64,000 bases of DNA from Archangium sp. (GTDB lineage: Bacteria > Myxococcota > Myxococcia > Myxococcales > Myxococcaceae): NCBI GenBank assembly GCA_030681645.1, contig JAUXRX010000029.1:62001-126000 (forward strand), given 5' to 3'. The notes beneath the pieces were generated by a model. It ran no database searches and was not told the origin of the DNA. It saw only the letters and a list, made by a program, of their open reading frames with translations. Positions 23,232-30,280 of this stretch are shown here, piece after piece (positions within the stretch are counted from its first letter, which is position 1; each line of letters opens with the position of its first letter). The position numbers and the translations under genes were made by a program.

Positions 23232-25121
23232 ATGGCCGATCGCGTCGACTTCTTCTTCAGGCAGCGAGTCACCGAGGCCGAGCTCGACCTCGGCTTCTCT
23301 CTGCTCGAGAAGGCCCTGCGCGATCTCGCGGCGGACCTGCGCATCTTCGGCGTCGTGTCCGGGGCGGTCCCGGCCCCGCACGCGCCGGTCCCCGACCTCT
23401 CGATCGACCTGACCGCGCCCGCGCGCGCATACGACAACCTCGGCCAGCGCCTGTTCTTCGGCACGGGTCAAACCGTGAGCTGCGCCACCGACTTGTCCGG
23501 CATCCCCACCGACGTGTCGACCGCTGGCAACGAGCGGTGGCTGGGTGTCTTCCTGCGCTTCAAGCGGCTGCTCTCCGACCCGCGCACCGACGGGAACTCC
23601 CAACAGGTCTTCTTTCGCCGCGACGAGTCCTTCGAGCTCGTGGTCCGACAGGCGGCCGAGGGGCTGGCAGGAGCAGCACCGCGGCTCGCGCTCCAGCCCG
23701 ACGAGCTGCTCCTCTGCGATGTGCGGCGGCGGCCCGGTCAGACACAGATTGTCGTCGCGGACCTCGACGTCACCCGGCGGCAGGCCTTCGTGTTCGTGCA
23801 GGGCAGCTCCGTCGGCGTGACGACCGGCACGTGGACCACGTTGGCTCCGACCTCGCCCACGGTGCAGGCGGCACTGGACGCCATCGACGCCGAGTTCACC
23901 GGACACTTCGGAGGCACCGCCCACCGCCACGCGGCCGCGGCGGTCGACTTCACGCCCCACGGCTTCGTTGCTGCGAACACCGTGCAGAGCGCGGTGAACG
24001 AGCTGGTCGACGACCTCTCTGCTGCCACCGGCGCAGACCAAGTCGGCGCCGGTGGAGTGCCCGGCAACCCCAACCCGCTGGCTCCTGGAACGGTCGCGAC
24101 CCAGCTCGCGGGGCTACTTGGCCTCCTGAACACCCACGTCGGGGCCGTCTCGAACGCCCATCCCGCGAGCGCAATCTCCGCGACGCCGCACAACTACATC
24201 GCCACGACGAACGTGCAGGCCCAATTGCAGAGCCTGGTCGCCGCGCTCGGAGACGCAGGTGCGGCCGCCCCCGGGTCGACGCGCATCGGCTCGCCCGCCA
24301 TGCCCGGCGCGCCGGTCGTGATGGCGCAGGGCACTGTGGCCAGCCAACTCTTGGCACTCCTGCGCGGCCTCAACGGGCACATCAACGAGATGTTCTCCGC
24401 CCACCCCGCGACGACCATCACCGTGCAGGACGCTGGCAACAACCTCAACTCCGCGAACGTCGAGGACGCCCTGGCGGAGGTGGTGAACTCCTTCGAGGCC
24501 GACCACTACCGCGCCAACGAGGCGGTGCCGGCGGGGATGCACCGGGCCATTCACCAACCACCCTTCACCGGTACGAAGGCTCTCCTCTGGGACGCGCAGG
24601 GCACCGGCGCCGGTGGCGCGCGGCTTCGCGTGTACCTCGATGGCGACTCCCTCTGGATGGTGATGAACGCGAGCTGGAACGGCACTCAGTGGGCGAAGAC
24701 GACGGGCAACGCGGGAGCGCTGCGGTTCGGTCGGAATACCTTCGAGCTGCTGCACCAGAACACGTCGGCGACGGTGTTCACCACTTGGTCCCGCTCCTGG
24801 CGGCTCCCCATCGACAGCAACGCCGTCAACTCCGCGTTCGAGCTCACCGGCTCGGTGCGGGAGACGGGCTACTGCGGTGTGAAGATGTACAACTCGGCGG
24901 GCGCCGCGCAGTTCATGATGATGGGGAACGGCGTGAACTTCCGCAGCCGCTTTCCCGCGGCGCCGTCGTCGATCACCTTGGCCGTGCGCGACTCGAGCGC
25001 GGGCGTGCCGATCACCCGCGTGCAGACCGTCACCCGCGACGGCTTCGCGTTCGCCATCGACGGCAACGTCGGCAACAGCAACTGGTCCTACTGGTACGGC
25101 GACTACACCGCCATCGCGTGA
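23232..25121 (+). CDS. Tail fibre protein with repeated modules
   Basis: The 629-residue protein has an N-terminal docking part (1-190) and three similar modules: around residues 205-262, 275-340 and 355-420, each with a VQAALDAI/VATQLAGLL/VASQLLALL helix start, an H-x3-6-AH(P/R) centre and a (N)T/NVQ/E helix end. These are coiled-coil fibre repeats. The C-terminal 200 residues are beta-rich (Trp/Asn/Gly) and likely form the receptor-binding tip. Fibre genes after gpI-like genes are the norm. No separate chaperone is obvious, though the next small gene might serve. Confidence 0.82.
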   Translation: MADRVDFFFRQRVTEAELDLGFSLLEKALRDLAADLRIFGVVSGAVPAPHAPVPDLSIDLTAPARAYDNLGQRLFFGTGQTVSCATDLSGIPTDVSTAGNERWLGVFLRFKRLLSDPRTDGNSQQVFFRRDESFELVVRQAAEGLAGAAPRLALQPDELLLCDVRRRPGQTQIVVADLDVTRRQAFVFVQGSSVGVTTGTWTTLAPTSPTVQAALDAIDAEFTGHFGGTAHRHAAAAVDFTPHGFVAANTVQSAVNELVDDLSAATGADQVGAGGVPGNPNPLAPGTVATQLAGLLGLLNTHVGAVSNAHPASAISATPHNYIATTNVQAQLQSLVAALGDAGAAAPGSTRIGSPAMPGAPVVMAQGTVASQLLALLRGLNGHINEMFSAHPATTITVQDAGNNLNSANVEDALAEVVNSFEADHYRANEAVPAGMHRAIHQPPFTGTKALLWDAQGTGAGGARLRVYLDGDSLWMVMNASWNGTQWAKTTGNAGALRFGRNTFELLHQNTSATVFTTWSRSWRLPIDSNAVNSAFELTGSVRETGYCGVKMYNSAGAAQFMMMGNGVNFRSRFPAAPSSITLAVRDSSAGVPITRVQTVTRDGFAFAIDGNVGNSNWSYWYGDYTAIA

Positions 25122-25128
25122 GGCGCGC

Positions 25129-25545
25129 ATGCCCATCGAAGAGCTCACCAACGAAGACGTGCTGCAGCGGTGCACCGCGTGTCAGTCGGCGACGCGCGTG
25201 CGATTGGCGACGCTGTCGGTCGGGGTCGGCAGCGCGGTGCCAGAGGACATCGACGGCCGCGTCCTGCGCCTGCCGGCCTGCACCACCTGCAAGGCGGAGG
25301 AGTTCCTCATTCGCTCCCTCGACGGCCAGCCAATGCCGACGCCAGGCAGCTACTCGCACCTGCACCGGCTGCTTGTCGATCAGCTCCACGCGCAGTTGGC
25401 CAAGGCAGGACGTGTCGACAAACGCCTGGGCAAGCTGAAGCTGCCGGAGCTGTCGGCCGCCAACAGGAAGGAGTTCTTTCTCGACGGCCTCAAGCTCCCG
25501 GCGCCGCCGCCCGAAAAGCTGGAACGATCGGAGCGTGCTTCGTGA
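25129..25545 (+). CDS. Small zinc-ribbon phage protein, unknown
   Basis: The ATG at 25129 gives 138 residues. Two Cys pairs, CTAC (residues 15-18) and CTTC (about 51-54), form a likely zinc ribbon. A helical middle (HLHRLLVDQLHAQLAKAG) and a Pro-rich end follow. It is between fibre and endolysin and overlaps the endolysin start by 4 bases. It may be a fibre assembly helper or a lysis-associated protein. No family recognised. Confidence 0.6.
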   Translation: MPIEELTNEDVLQRCTACQSATRVRLATLSVGVGSAVPEDIDGRVLRLPACTTCKAEEFLIRSLDGQPMPTPGSYSHLHRLLVDQLHAQLAKAGRVDKRLGKLKLPELSAANRKEFFLDGLKLPAPPPEKLERSERAS

Positions 25546-26261
25546 GCGCGCTCGTCATCGGTGGCGTTGACGTGGTCGGGCCCCCCGAGGTGCCGACGCA
25601 GACGTTCAAGGCCGACGGCCAGTGGCGCTTCCCTTCGCAGGGTCGTCGCGTCCGCGTCACGGAGTTGGTGGTGCACGAGACGGTGACACGGAGCGTGGCG
25701 TCGACCATCGCCGTGCTGCGGCAGCGAGGCCTCAGCGTCCATCTCATCCTCGGCCCCGACGGCGAGCTGACCCAACACGGGGACTTCGCGGACGTCCTCT
25801 GGCACGCGGGGCCGCGCCACAACGCGCAGTCCATCGGCATCGAGGTCGTGAACCCCTACCTCGTTCGCTTCGCGCGCCCGCCCTGGACGCGCAGCATCGT
25901 CGCCCCCTGGGCGGTCGAGAGCAGCTACGTGTTGCCGACGCCCGCGCAGGCCGAGGCCGTCATGGAGTTCATCGACTGGGCGATCGGCGAGCCCGCACCG
26001 CTCGTGGAGATCCCCAACCGGTGGCCTGGCCTTGTCGGTGGCGCGATGCAGCTCGGCCGGGTCGCAGCAGCGGCGGGGCGCTGTGACGGCGTCCTCGCCC
26101 ACCAGTACTTCGGCCACGCAGACGGCGCGTGGCTGGTGCTGTACGCGTGGCTCCGACTCGAGGCCGGCCTCGACGCGCCGACCGCCTACGAGGAGGCTGC
26201 CCGCCGGGCCACGGGCGTCGCCAGCGCGGCCGATGTCTCCGACCTGCAGCATTCGACGTAG
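25542..26261 (+). CDS. N-acetylmuramoyl-L-alanine amidase endolysin
   Basis: The GTG at 25542 overlaps the upstream stop (GTGA). The 239-residue protein has VTELVVHETVTRSVASTIA with the first zinc His, LSVHLILGPDGELTQHGDF, then LWHAGPRHNAQSIGIEVVNP with the catalytic/zinc region, and LAHQYFGHADG near the end. This is the Amidase_2 (T7 lysozyme-like) layout. It cleaves the amide between MurNAc and L-Ala in peptidoglycan during lysis. No signal peptide, so a holin or other release is needed; none is identified in the window. Confidence 0.88.
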   Translation: MSALVIGGVDVVGPPEVPTQTFKADGQWRFPSQGRRVRVTELVVHETVTRSVASTIAVLRQRGLSVHLILGPDGELTQHGDFADVLWHAGPRHNAQSIGIEVVNPYLVRFARPPWTRSIVAPWAVESSYVLPTPAQAEAVMEFIDWAIGEPAPLVEIPNRWPGLVGGAMQLGRVAAAAGRCDGVLAHQYFGHADGAWLVLYAWLRLEAGLDAPTAYEEAARRATGVASAADVSDLQHST

Positions 26262-26266
26262 CCATC

Positions 26267-26307
26267 GCTTCTTCGACTTGAGCTGTCGTTGGAAGGAAGC
26301 GTGTATG
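26267..26307 (+). promoter_or_regulatory. Repeated leader element, copy 1
   Basis: The stretch from the GCTTCTTCGACTTGA block to GGAAGGAAGCGTGTATG recurs almost intact upstream of the amidoligase (27471-27514). The last part is a strong ribosome site (GGAAGGAAG) 5 bases from an ATG. The shared upstream block probably is a promoter or regulator site, so the two cargo units may be controlled together. Confidence 0.55.
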
Positions 26308-26361
26308 GCTTTGCGAGCCGGGCGCACCGAAGGCCACCACCCGGGGCGGAGCAGGACATGA
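26305..26361 (+). CDS. Possible 18-codon leader peptide
   Basis: The ATG directly after the repeated ribosome site opens a frame of 18 codons (MALRAGRTEGHHPGRSRT) whose TGA overlaps the ATG of the next gene (ATGA at 26358). It may couple translation to the downstream gene. It is very short and could be only a by-product of the duplicated leader. Confidence 0.35.
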   Translation: MALRAGRTEGHHPGRSRT

Positions 26362-26624
26362 AGGTGAAGGAGTTGATGGAGTTGCTGAAGGACCTCGAGC
26401 CCAACGCCCAGGTCCTCATCGCGTCGCAGCCCAACTGGCCGTTCGAGATTGAGCTCTCCGGCGTCGTCACGCGCGCCGAGTGCAGCCAGCCCGACGAGGA
26501 CGGTGAGGGCGACGCGCAGGCGCCGAGCCGCGACGGCGCACCCACCGACGTCTTCCTCGTCGAGGGGCAGCAGCTTCGCTACGGCTCGAAGACGCCCTTC
26601 CGGTTGGCGAGGAGGTCCCGATGA
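26358..26624 (+). CDS. Small conserved cargo protein (KVKELxELL type)
   Basis: The ATG at 26358 gives 88 residues starting MKVKELMELLKDLEPNAQVL, a beginning shared by many small proteins on plasmids, prophages and islands. The middle (SQPNWPFEIELSGVVTRAE) and end (TDVFLVEGQQLRYGSKTPF) form beta strands around an acidic loop. The family is widespread but has no known function to me. The gene overlaps the next by 4 bases, forming a coupled cluster. Confidence 0.65.
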   Translation: MKVKELMELLKDLEPNAQVLIASQPNWPFEIELSGVVTRAECSQPDEDGEGDAQAPSRDGAPTDVFLVEGQQLRYGSKTPFRLARRSR

Positions 26625-26791
26625 ACGAGACGCTGGCCGAGATCGCGAAGCGGGTGCTGAACGTCGAGACCCTCGCGCCGCGCAAGATGGACTCGCTCGA
26701 CTTTCACGACATCTCAGTGTGGGAGTTGAGGGCCGCGCTCGAGGCTGCGTACCGCGCAGGTGCGGCCTCGGTGAAGAAGCCCACGAAGTGA
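26621..26791 (+). CDS. Small DUF6900-type protein
   Basis: A 56-residue frame begins at the ATG overlapping the upstream stop. MNETLAEIAKRVLNVETL, then RKMDSLDFHDISVWELRAAL and EAAYRAGAAS match a small family I know as DUF6900, common next to mobile cargo genes. The SLDFHD(V/I)SVW core is its hallmark. Function unknown. Codon-level coupling to the 88-residue gene and the clear conserved core make this a real gene despite its size. Confidence 0.7.
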   Translation: MNETLAEIAKRVLNVETLAPRKMDSLDFHDISVWELRAALEAAYRAGAASVKKPTK

Positions 26792-26867
26792 CCCCTCCAA
26801 CCCTCGAGGCACGAACGGGCCCGTGCCCGAGGGAGACGTGTACCCAGCGCTCGATCAGGTGATGACC

Positions 26868-27371
26868 ATGGCGAAGAGCAACAGGCTGGAAGCGCTGCGA
26901 CTCCCCGAGTTGCAGGCGCGCTTCAAGGAAGTGGTGGGCGAGGCGTCGAGGAGCCCCAACCGGAAGTTCCTCGTGCGCCGCATCGAGGAGGCGCTCGCGA
27001 AGCAGGGCGAGGCCAAGCCGCGCGGACGGTTCAAGGCGATGAGCGTCGAGGCGCTCCAGGCCAAGTACCTGGAGGTCGTCGGACGCCCGAGCGGCTCGAC
27101 GTCGAAGCCGTACCTTGTCTGGAAGATCCGCGAGGCGGAGAAGGGGCACGTGCCGCTGGGACCGCGCTCGCACCGGCGCCGCGAGGGCGAGCCGAACGAG
27201 ATGCGGATCCTCCCGCTGCGGCTCGAGGCCGGCGTCGTCGACAAGATGGACGAGGCGTGGCGCGAGCGGGCCATCCCGAACCGGATGGAGTTCCTCCGCC
27301 GCGCGCTCGGCCACTACCTCAAGCACCTCGGCGCGACCGTCGCGGCGGAGGCCTTTTCGAAGCTCGCGTGA
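26868..27371 (+). CDS. Duplicated-motif protein with ribbon-helix-helix C-terminus
   Basis: I choose the ATG at 26868 (MAKSNRLEALRLPELQ); GTG 26823 or ATG 26862 would extend it slightly. The 167-residue product has two copies of a motif (LPELQARFKEVVGEASRSPN and LQAKYLEVVGRPSGSTSK, each followed by a xxLVxxI helix), as in DUF2924-like proteins. The C-terminus (RILPLRLEAGVVDKMDEAW, then FLRRALGHYLKH) looks like a ribbon-helix-helix DNA-binding fold, so it may regulate the cluster. The regulator role is inference. Confidence 0.6.
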   Translation: MAKSNRLEALRLPELQARFKEVVGEASRSPNRKFLVRRIEEALAKQGEAKPRGRFKAMSVEALQAKYLEVVGRPSGSTSKPYLVWKIREAEKGHVPLGPRSHRRREGEPNEMRILPLRLEAGVVDKMDEAWRERAIPNRMEFLRRALGHYLKHLGATVAAEAFSKLA

Positions 27372-27470
27372 GGCGGGGAAGGGGGCTTCGGCGCCGATTT
27401 CCGGGCAGCCGAGGCCCTAAGTCCGCGGAACGTCGCCGTCTTACAACATCTCGAAATTACATCACAATTC

Positions 27471-27514
27471 GGCTTCTTCCGACTTGATGAGGCGGGGGGA
27501 AGGAAGCGTGTATG
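27471..27514 (+). promoter_or_regulatory. Repeated leader element, copy 2, before amidoligase
   Basis: GGCTTCTTCCGACTTGA, a short variable part, then GGAAGGAAGCGTGTATG repeats the element at 26267-26307. The upstream 40 bases (27437-27480) are unusually AT-rich for this window (TTACAAC, AAATTACATC, AATTCGG), fitting a promoter. The ribosome site is 5 bases from the ATG at 27512. Confidence 0.55.
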
Positions 27515-28471
27515 TCCCTCGCCGCGAACCACAGCGCGGCGGAACGGGACGCCATGAAGACGCTGCGCTACGGCATTGAAATCGAGACGGTCGGCCTCAA
27601 CCGAGAGCGCCTCGCCCGCGCCATCCAGACGGTGGTGGGCGGCGAGGCGGCGGACGAGGGGCGGGGCTGGCGGGTCACCGATTCGAGCGGCCGAGTGTGG
27701 CGGGTGGTGCCTGACGGCAGCCTCAGCGGCGGCGAGCAGAGCGGCGAAATCGTCTCCCCGGTCCTCACCTACGCCGACCTCGACGCGCTGCAGAACATCA
27801 TCCGCGCGGTCCGCACCGCGGGCGCACGGGCCGACGCTTCGACCGGCATCCACATCCACGTCGACGGCGCGCTCTTCGACGTCAAGAGCACCACCAACCT
27901 CGTGAAGAACGTCCACAAGCAGGAGCGGCTCCTCGAGCACGCCCTCGGGGTCAGCGAGACGCGGCTCGCGCGGTACTGCAGGCCGATCGACCCGGCCTTC
28001 ATCGAGCGGCTCGAGGCGCGGCGCCCGCGCACGATGCGGGAGTTGAGCGAGGCCTGGTACGGCCACAGCAACCCCAGCCCGCAGCGCTACCACTCCTCGC
28101 GGTACCACGGGCTCAACCTCAACAGCCTCTTCTTCCGGGGCACGATCGAGTTTCGATATTTCAACGGCACGCTCCACGCTGGCGAGGTGAAGGCCTACCT
28201 GCAGCTGGTGCTCGCGATGGCGGCGAAGGCCATCACGTCGAGGGCCGCCTCCAGCAAGCGCCGCGAGTTCAACATCGCGACGGCCAAGTACGACTTCCGG
28301 GTTTTCCTCCTCGGCCTCGGGCTGATCGGCCCCGAGTTCAAGACGGCGCGCCTGCACCTCACGAAGCGGCTCTCGGGCAGCGCGGCTTGGAAGGGCGAGC
28401 GGCGCGATCGCCGCCCCGCGGAGCCCAGCCACACCACTACCGAGGCGCCGGTCGAGCCGGTGGCCGCATGA
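27512..28471 (+). CDS. Amidoligase family protein
   Basis: The 319-residue product has the amidoligase motifs: LRYGIEIETVGL near residue 18 (a substrate/ATP site strand with paired Glu), SGEIVSPVLTYADLD, STGIHIHVDGA and GTIEFRYFNGTLHAGEV. The family is a distant glutamine-synthetase-like fold thought to join amino groups to carboxylates (peptide or metabolite modification). The start at 27512 uses the strong ribosome site; ATG 27554 (MKTLRYGIEIE) is an alternative. It leads a run of genes that includes two gamma-glutamylcyclotransferase-like proteins. Confidence 0.85.
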   Translation: MSLAANHSAAERDAMKTLRYGIEIETVGLNRERLARAIQTVVGGEAADEGRGWRVTDSSGRVWRVVPDGSLSGGEQSGEIVSPVLTYADLDALQNIIRAVRTAGARADASTGIHIHVDGALFDVKSTTNLVKNVHKQERLLEHALGVSETRLARYCRPIDPAFIERLEARRPRTMRELSEAWYGHSNPSPQRYHSSRYHGLNLNSLFFRGTIEFRYFNGTLHAGEVKAYLQLVLAMAAKAITSRAASSKRREFNIATAKYDFRVFLLGLGLIGPEFKTARLHLTKRLSGSAAWKGERRDRRPAEPSHTTTEAPVEPVAA

Positions 28472-28482
28472 AGGAGCACGGC

Positions 28483-28788
28483 ATGCAGAAGCACCGAGTC
28501 ACCATGGGCCGCAGCCAGTACGGGCACCCGGAGCCGCGCATCGAGGTGCAGTTCGGGAAGGGGACGAACTTCCGGAAGGTGCACGCGGCGCTGCACCTGC
28601 TCGCGGCGGCGGTCGAGTTGGCGACGCCGCAGGAGGAGGGCTGGATTGTCCAGATGGTCGCGGCGAGCGCCGACGACCGCGGGCGGGTCTACCTGGAGTT
28701 GCTCCACGGGTATGACGAGGAGGCCCAGCGCGGCCTCGCAGTACTCCAGCGCGTCACCCGCGCCCAGTACAATGAGGTGGTCGCATGA
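28483..28788 (+). CDS. Small protein of the amidoligase cluster, unknown
   Basis: The ATG at 28483 has an ideal ribosome site (AAGGAG 6 bases upstream); ATG 28468 overlapping the amidoligase stop is possible. The 101-residue product (MQKHRVTMGRSQYGHPEPRI) has a helical middle (KVHAALHLLAAAVELATPQ) and ends YDEEAQRGLAVLQRVTRAQY. I do not recognise the family. Its stop overlaps the next start (ATGA), so it is translated with the cyclotransferase-like gene. Confidence 0.6.
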   Translation: MQKHRVTMGRSQYGHPEPRIEVQFGKGTNFRKVHAALHLLAAAVELATPQEEGWIVQMVAASADDRGRVYLELLHGYDEEAQRGLAVLQRVTRAQYNEVVA

Positions 28789-29231
28789 AGACGATTCTCT
28801 ACTTCGCGTACGGCTCGAACCTCGACGAGGGGCAGATGGGCGAGCGCTGCCCGGGCGCGAAGGCGATCGGCGTCGGCACGTTGCCGAACCACGCGCTCAC
28901 CTTCGGCGGCTTCAGCCACAAGTGGAGCGGGGCGGTCGCCAGCGTGCGGCGCGCTCGCGGCGAACGCGTCGAGGGCGTGCTGTACGCTGTGCCCGGAGCC
29001 GAGCTCGCGGCGCTCGACCGCTTCGAAGGGCACCCATTCAACTACGTGCGCACGACGCGCATGGTGGTCACCAAGACCGGCCGGCGGCGCGCGGTCGTCT
29101 ACCTGCAGCCCGAGGCGAGCCTGGAGGCCTGGGCGCCGCAGCCGGAGTACTTCGCGGTGCTGTATCGCGAGTACGCGCGGCGCGGCTTCGCGCTCGAGCA
29201 CCTCGTCGTCGCCGCTGGGGGCCTGTCGTGA
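28785..29231 (+). CDS. Gamma-glutamylcyclotransferase-like protein
   Basis: The 148-residue protein begins LYFAYGSNLDEGQMGERCPG; YGSNL is the substrate-binding loop of gamma-glutamylcyclotransferases. RVEGVLYAVPGAELAALDRFEGHP supplies the catalytic Glu (in the FEGHP region), and NYVRTTRMVV and RRAVVYLQPE complete the fold. Known members turn gamma-glutamyl amines into 5-oxoproline. Next to an amidoligase it may undo or finish a gamma-glutamyl linkage made by that enzyme. This pairing is known from comparative genomics of amidoligases. Confidence 0.85.
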   Translation: MKTILYFAYGSNLDEGQMGERCPGAKAIGVGTLPNHALTFGGFSHKWSGAVASVRRARGERVEGVLYAVPGAELAALDRFEGHPFNYVRTTRMVVTKTGRRRAVVYLQPEASLEAWAPQPEYFAVLYREYARRGFALEHLVVAAGGLS

Positions 29232-29593
29232 CGCGCGTCTTCGTCTACGGGACCCTGCTCGCGGGGGAGCCGAACCACCGGCTCCTGGAGGCCGCGGGCT
29301 TCGTCGGGGCGGCTGAGACCGCACCGGTGTTCTCCCTCGTCGACCTCGGGCCGTTTCCGGCGCTCGTGGATGGTGGCGCCGACACCGTGGTGGGAGAGGT
29401 CTACGAAGTCGACCGACGGACCCTGCAGCGGCTCGACCTGCTCGAGGGGCACCCGCGCTTCTACCGGCGGCGGCGCATCACCCTCGACGACGGCAGCCAG
29501 GTTGAAACCTACGTCCTCTCGCCCGAGCAGGTCGCAGGTCATCCAGTCATCGGCTCGGGCAGCTGGCGCACGCGCCAAGGAGCGGAGTCATGA
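29228..29593 (+). CDS. AIG2-like gamma-glutamylamine cyclotransferase
   Basis: GTG 29228 overlaps the upstream stop (GTGA). The 121-residue protein has TRVFVYGTLLAGEPNHRLL (YGTLL loop), GPFPALVDGGADTVVGEVYE, LQRLDLLEGHPRFYRRRRI (catalytic Glu in EGHP), the AIG2/GGACT pattern. It is a second, divergent member beside the YGSNL-type protein. The two probably act on different gamma-glutamyl substrates or as a pair. It overlaps the following 80-residue gene by 4 bases. Confidence 0.85.
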   Translation: MTRVFVYGTLLAGEPNHRLLEAAGFVGAAETAPVFSLVDLGPFPALVDGGADTVVGEVYEVDRRTLQRLDLLEGHPRFYRRRRITLDDGSQVETYVLSPEQVAGHPVIGSGSWRTRQGAES

Positions 29594-29832
29594 AGATCAT
29601 CATGCGGGACGACCGGGTGTTCCAGGGCACGCCGGTGCAGATCGTTCGGGCGATGAAGGACATCGCCTTCGGTGTCGAGCACCTGAACCTCGCGCAGTAC
29701 ATCGAGTGGGTGGTGGCGAACGCGAAGAAGTTCGAGGAGGTCGAGCTCAAGGTGAGCGGGGCGACCGACGACGAACTCTCGGCGGCGCTGGTCGACGAGA
29801 TGATCCGGGCTGGGTTGACCCGGCTCGAGTAG
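29590..29832 (+). CDS. Small protein of the amidoligase cluster (MKIIMRDDRVFQGT type)
   Basis: The 80-residue product starts MKIIMRDDRVFQGTPVQIV, then FGVEHLNLAQYIEWVVANAKK and VDEMIRAGLTRLE. Small proteins with this exact style of start recur beside cargo genes in Proteobacteria and myxobacteria; no function is known to me. It is the last gene of the plus-strand cargo operon and its 3' end overlaps the convergent acetyltransferase by 86 bases. Confidence 0.65.
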   Translation: MKIIMRDDRVFQGTPVQIVRAMKDIAFGVEHLNLAQYIEWVVANAKKFEEVELKVSGATDDELSAALVDEMIRAGLTRLE

Positions 29833-30280
29833 TCGCGGAGCTCACTTTTCGGCTGCGTCGTCGAATCAGGTCGAGCCGAATGCTTTTGGGCTCGCCGTTC
29901 CATCCGATGATGAAGCCCAAGTGCACGTAGAAGCGCTCAAGCGCCGCGATGCGCTCGGGCTCCCTGCCGCCGGTTGGGACCATGTCTCCGACCAACGCGC
30001 GCACTCCAGCGGTTCGGGCCATTCCGATGACCTCCTTCATGATGCGCGTTCCGTAGCCTCGCTCTCGATGGGTTGCTTCCACGGAGATCGTCTGAATTCT
30101 GAAAACATCGTCGCTACCGACATCAAGCGAGAGCATCACGTAACCGATCCTCACGCGTTCGCCTTCGTGCCTCACGAAGACGGCTGAGCCCTGCCGGTCA
30201 AAGATGTGCGCCTTGCTCTCGAACTCAATGTCCAGTCGGTTGGGATCGCGATTCACTACTCGCATTGGCTCCCCAGACAT
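29747..30280 (-). CDS. GNAT acetyltransferase
   Basis: The ATG at 30280 (MSGEPMRVVNRDPNRLDIEF) gives 177 residues. DVFRIQTISVEATHRERGYGTRIMKEVI contains the acetyl-CoA loop (R-x-x-G-Y-G-T), and ALERFYVHLGFII is the usual C-terminal GNAT helix. The start overlaps the kinase gene's end by 25 bases, so it is the last gene of the minus-strand TerY-like operon. Its target (protein or small molecule) is unknown. The final 30 residues overlap a convergent gene and may be nonconserved. Confidence 0.8.
   Translation of the reverse strand: MSGEPMRVVNRDPNRLDIEFESKAHIFDRQGSAVFVRHEGERVRIGYVMLSLDVGSDDVFRIQTISVEATHRERGYGTRIMKEVIGMARTAGVRALVGDMVPTGGREPERIAALERFYVHLGFIIGWNGEPKSIRLDLIRRRSRKVSSATTRAGSTQPGSSRRPAPPRVRRRSPRSP

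Noticed and set aside
23388..23393. Another GTCCCC at 23388 (and one at 21802)
   Set aside because: No CTTTG box follows at 18-19 bases; both are inside coding sequence.
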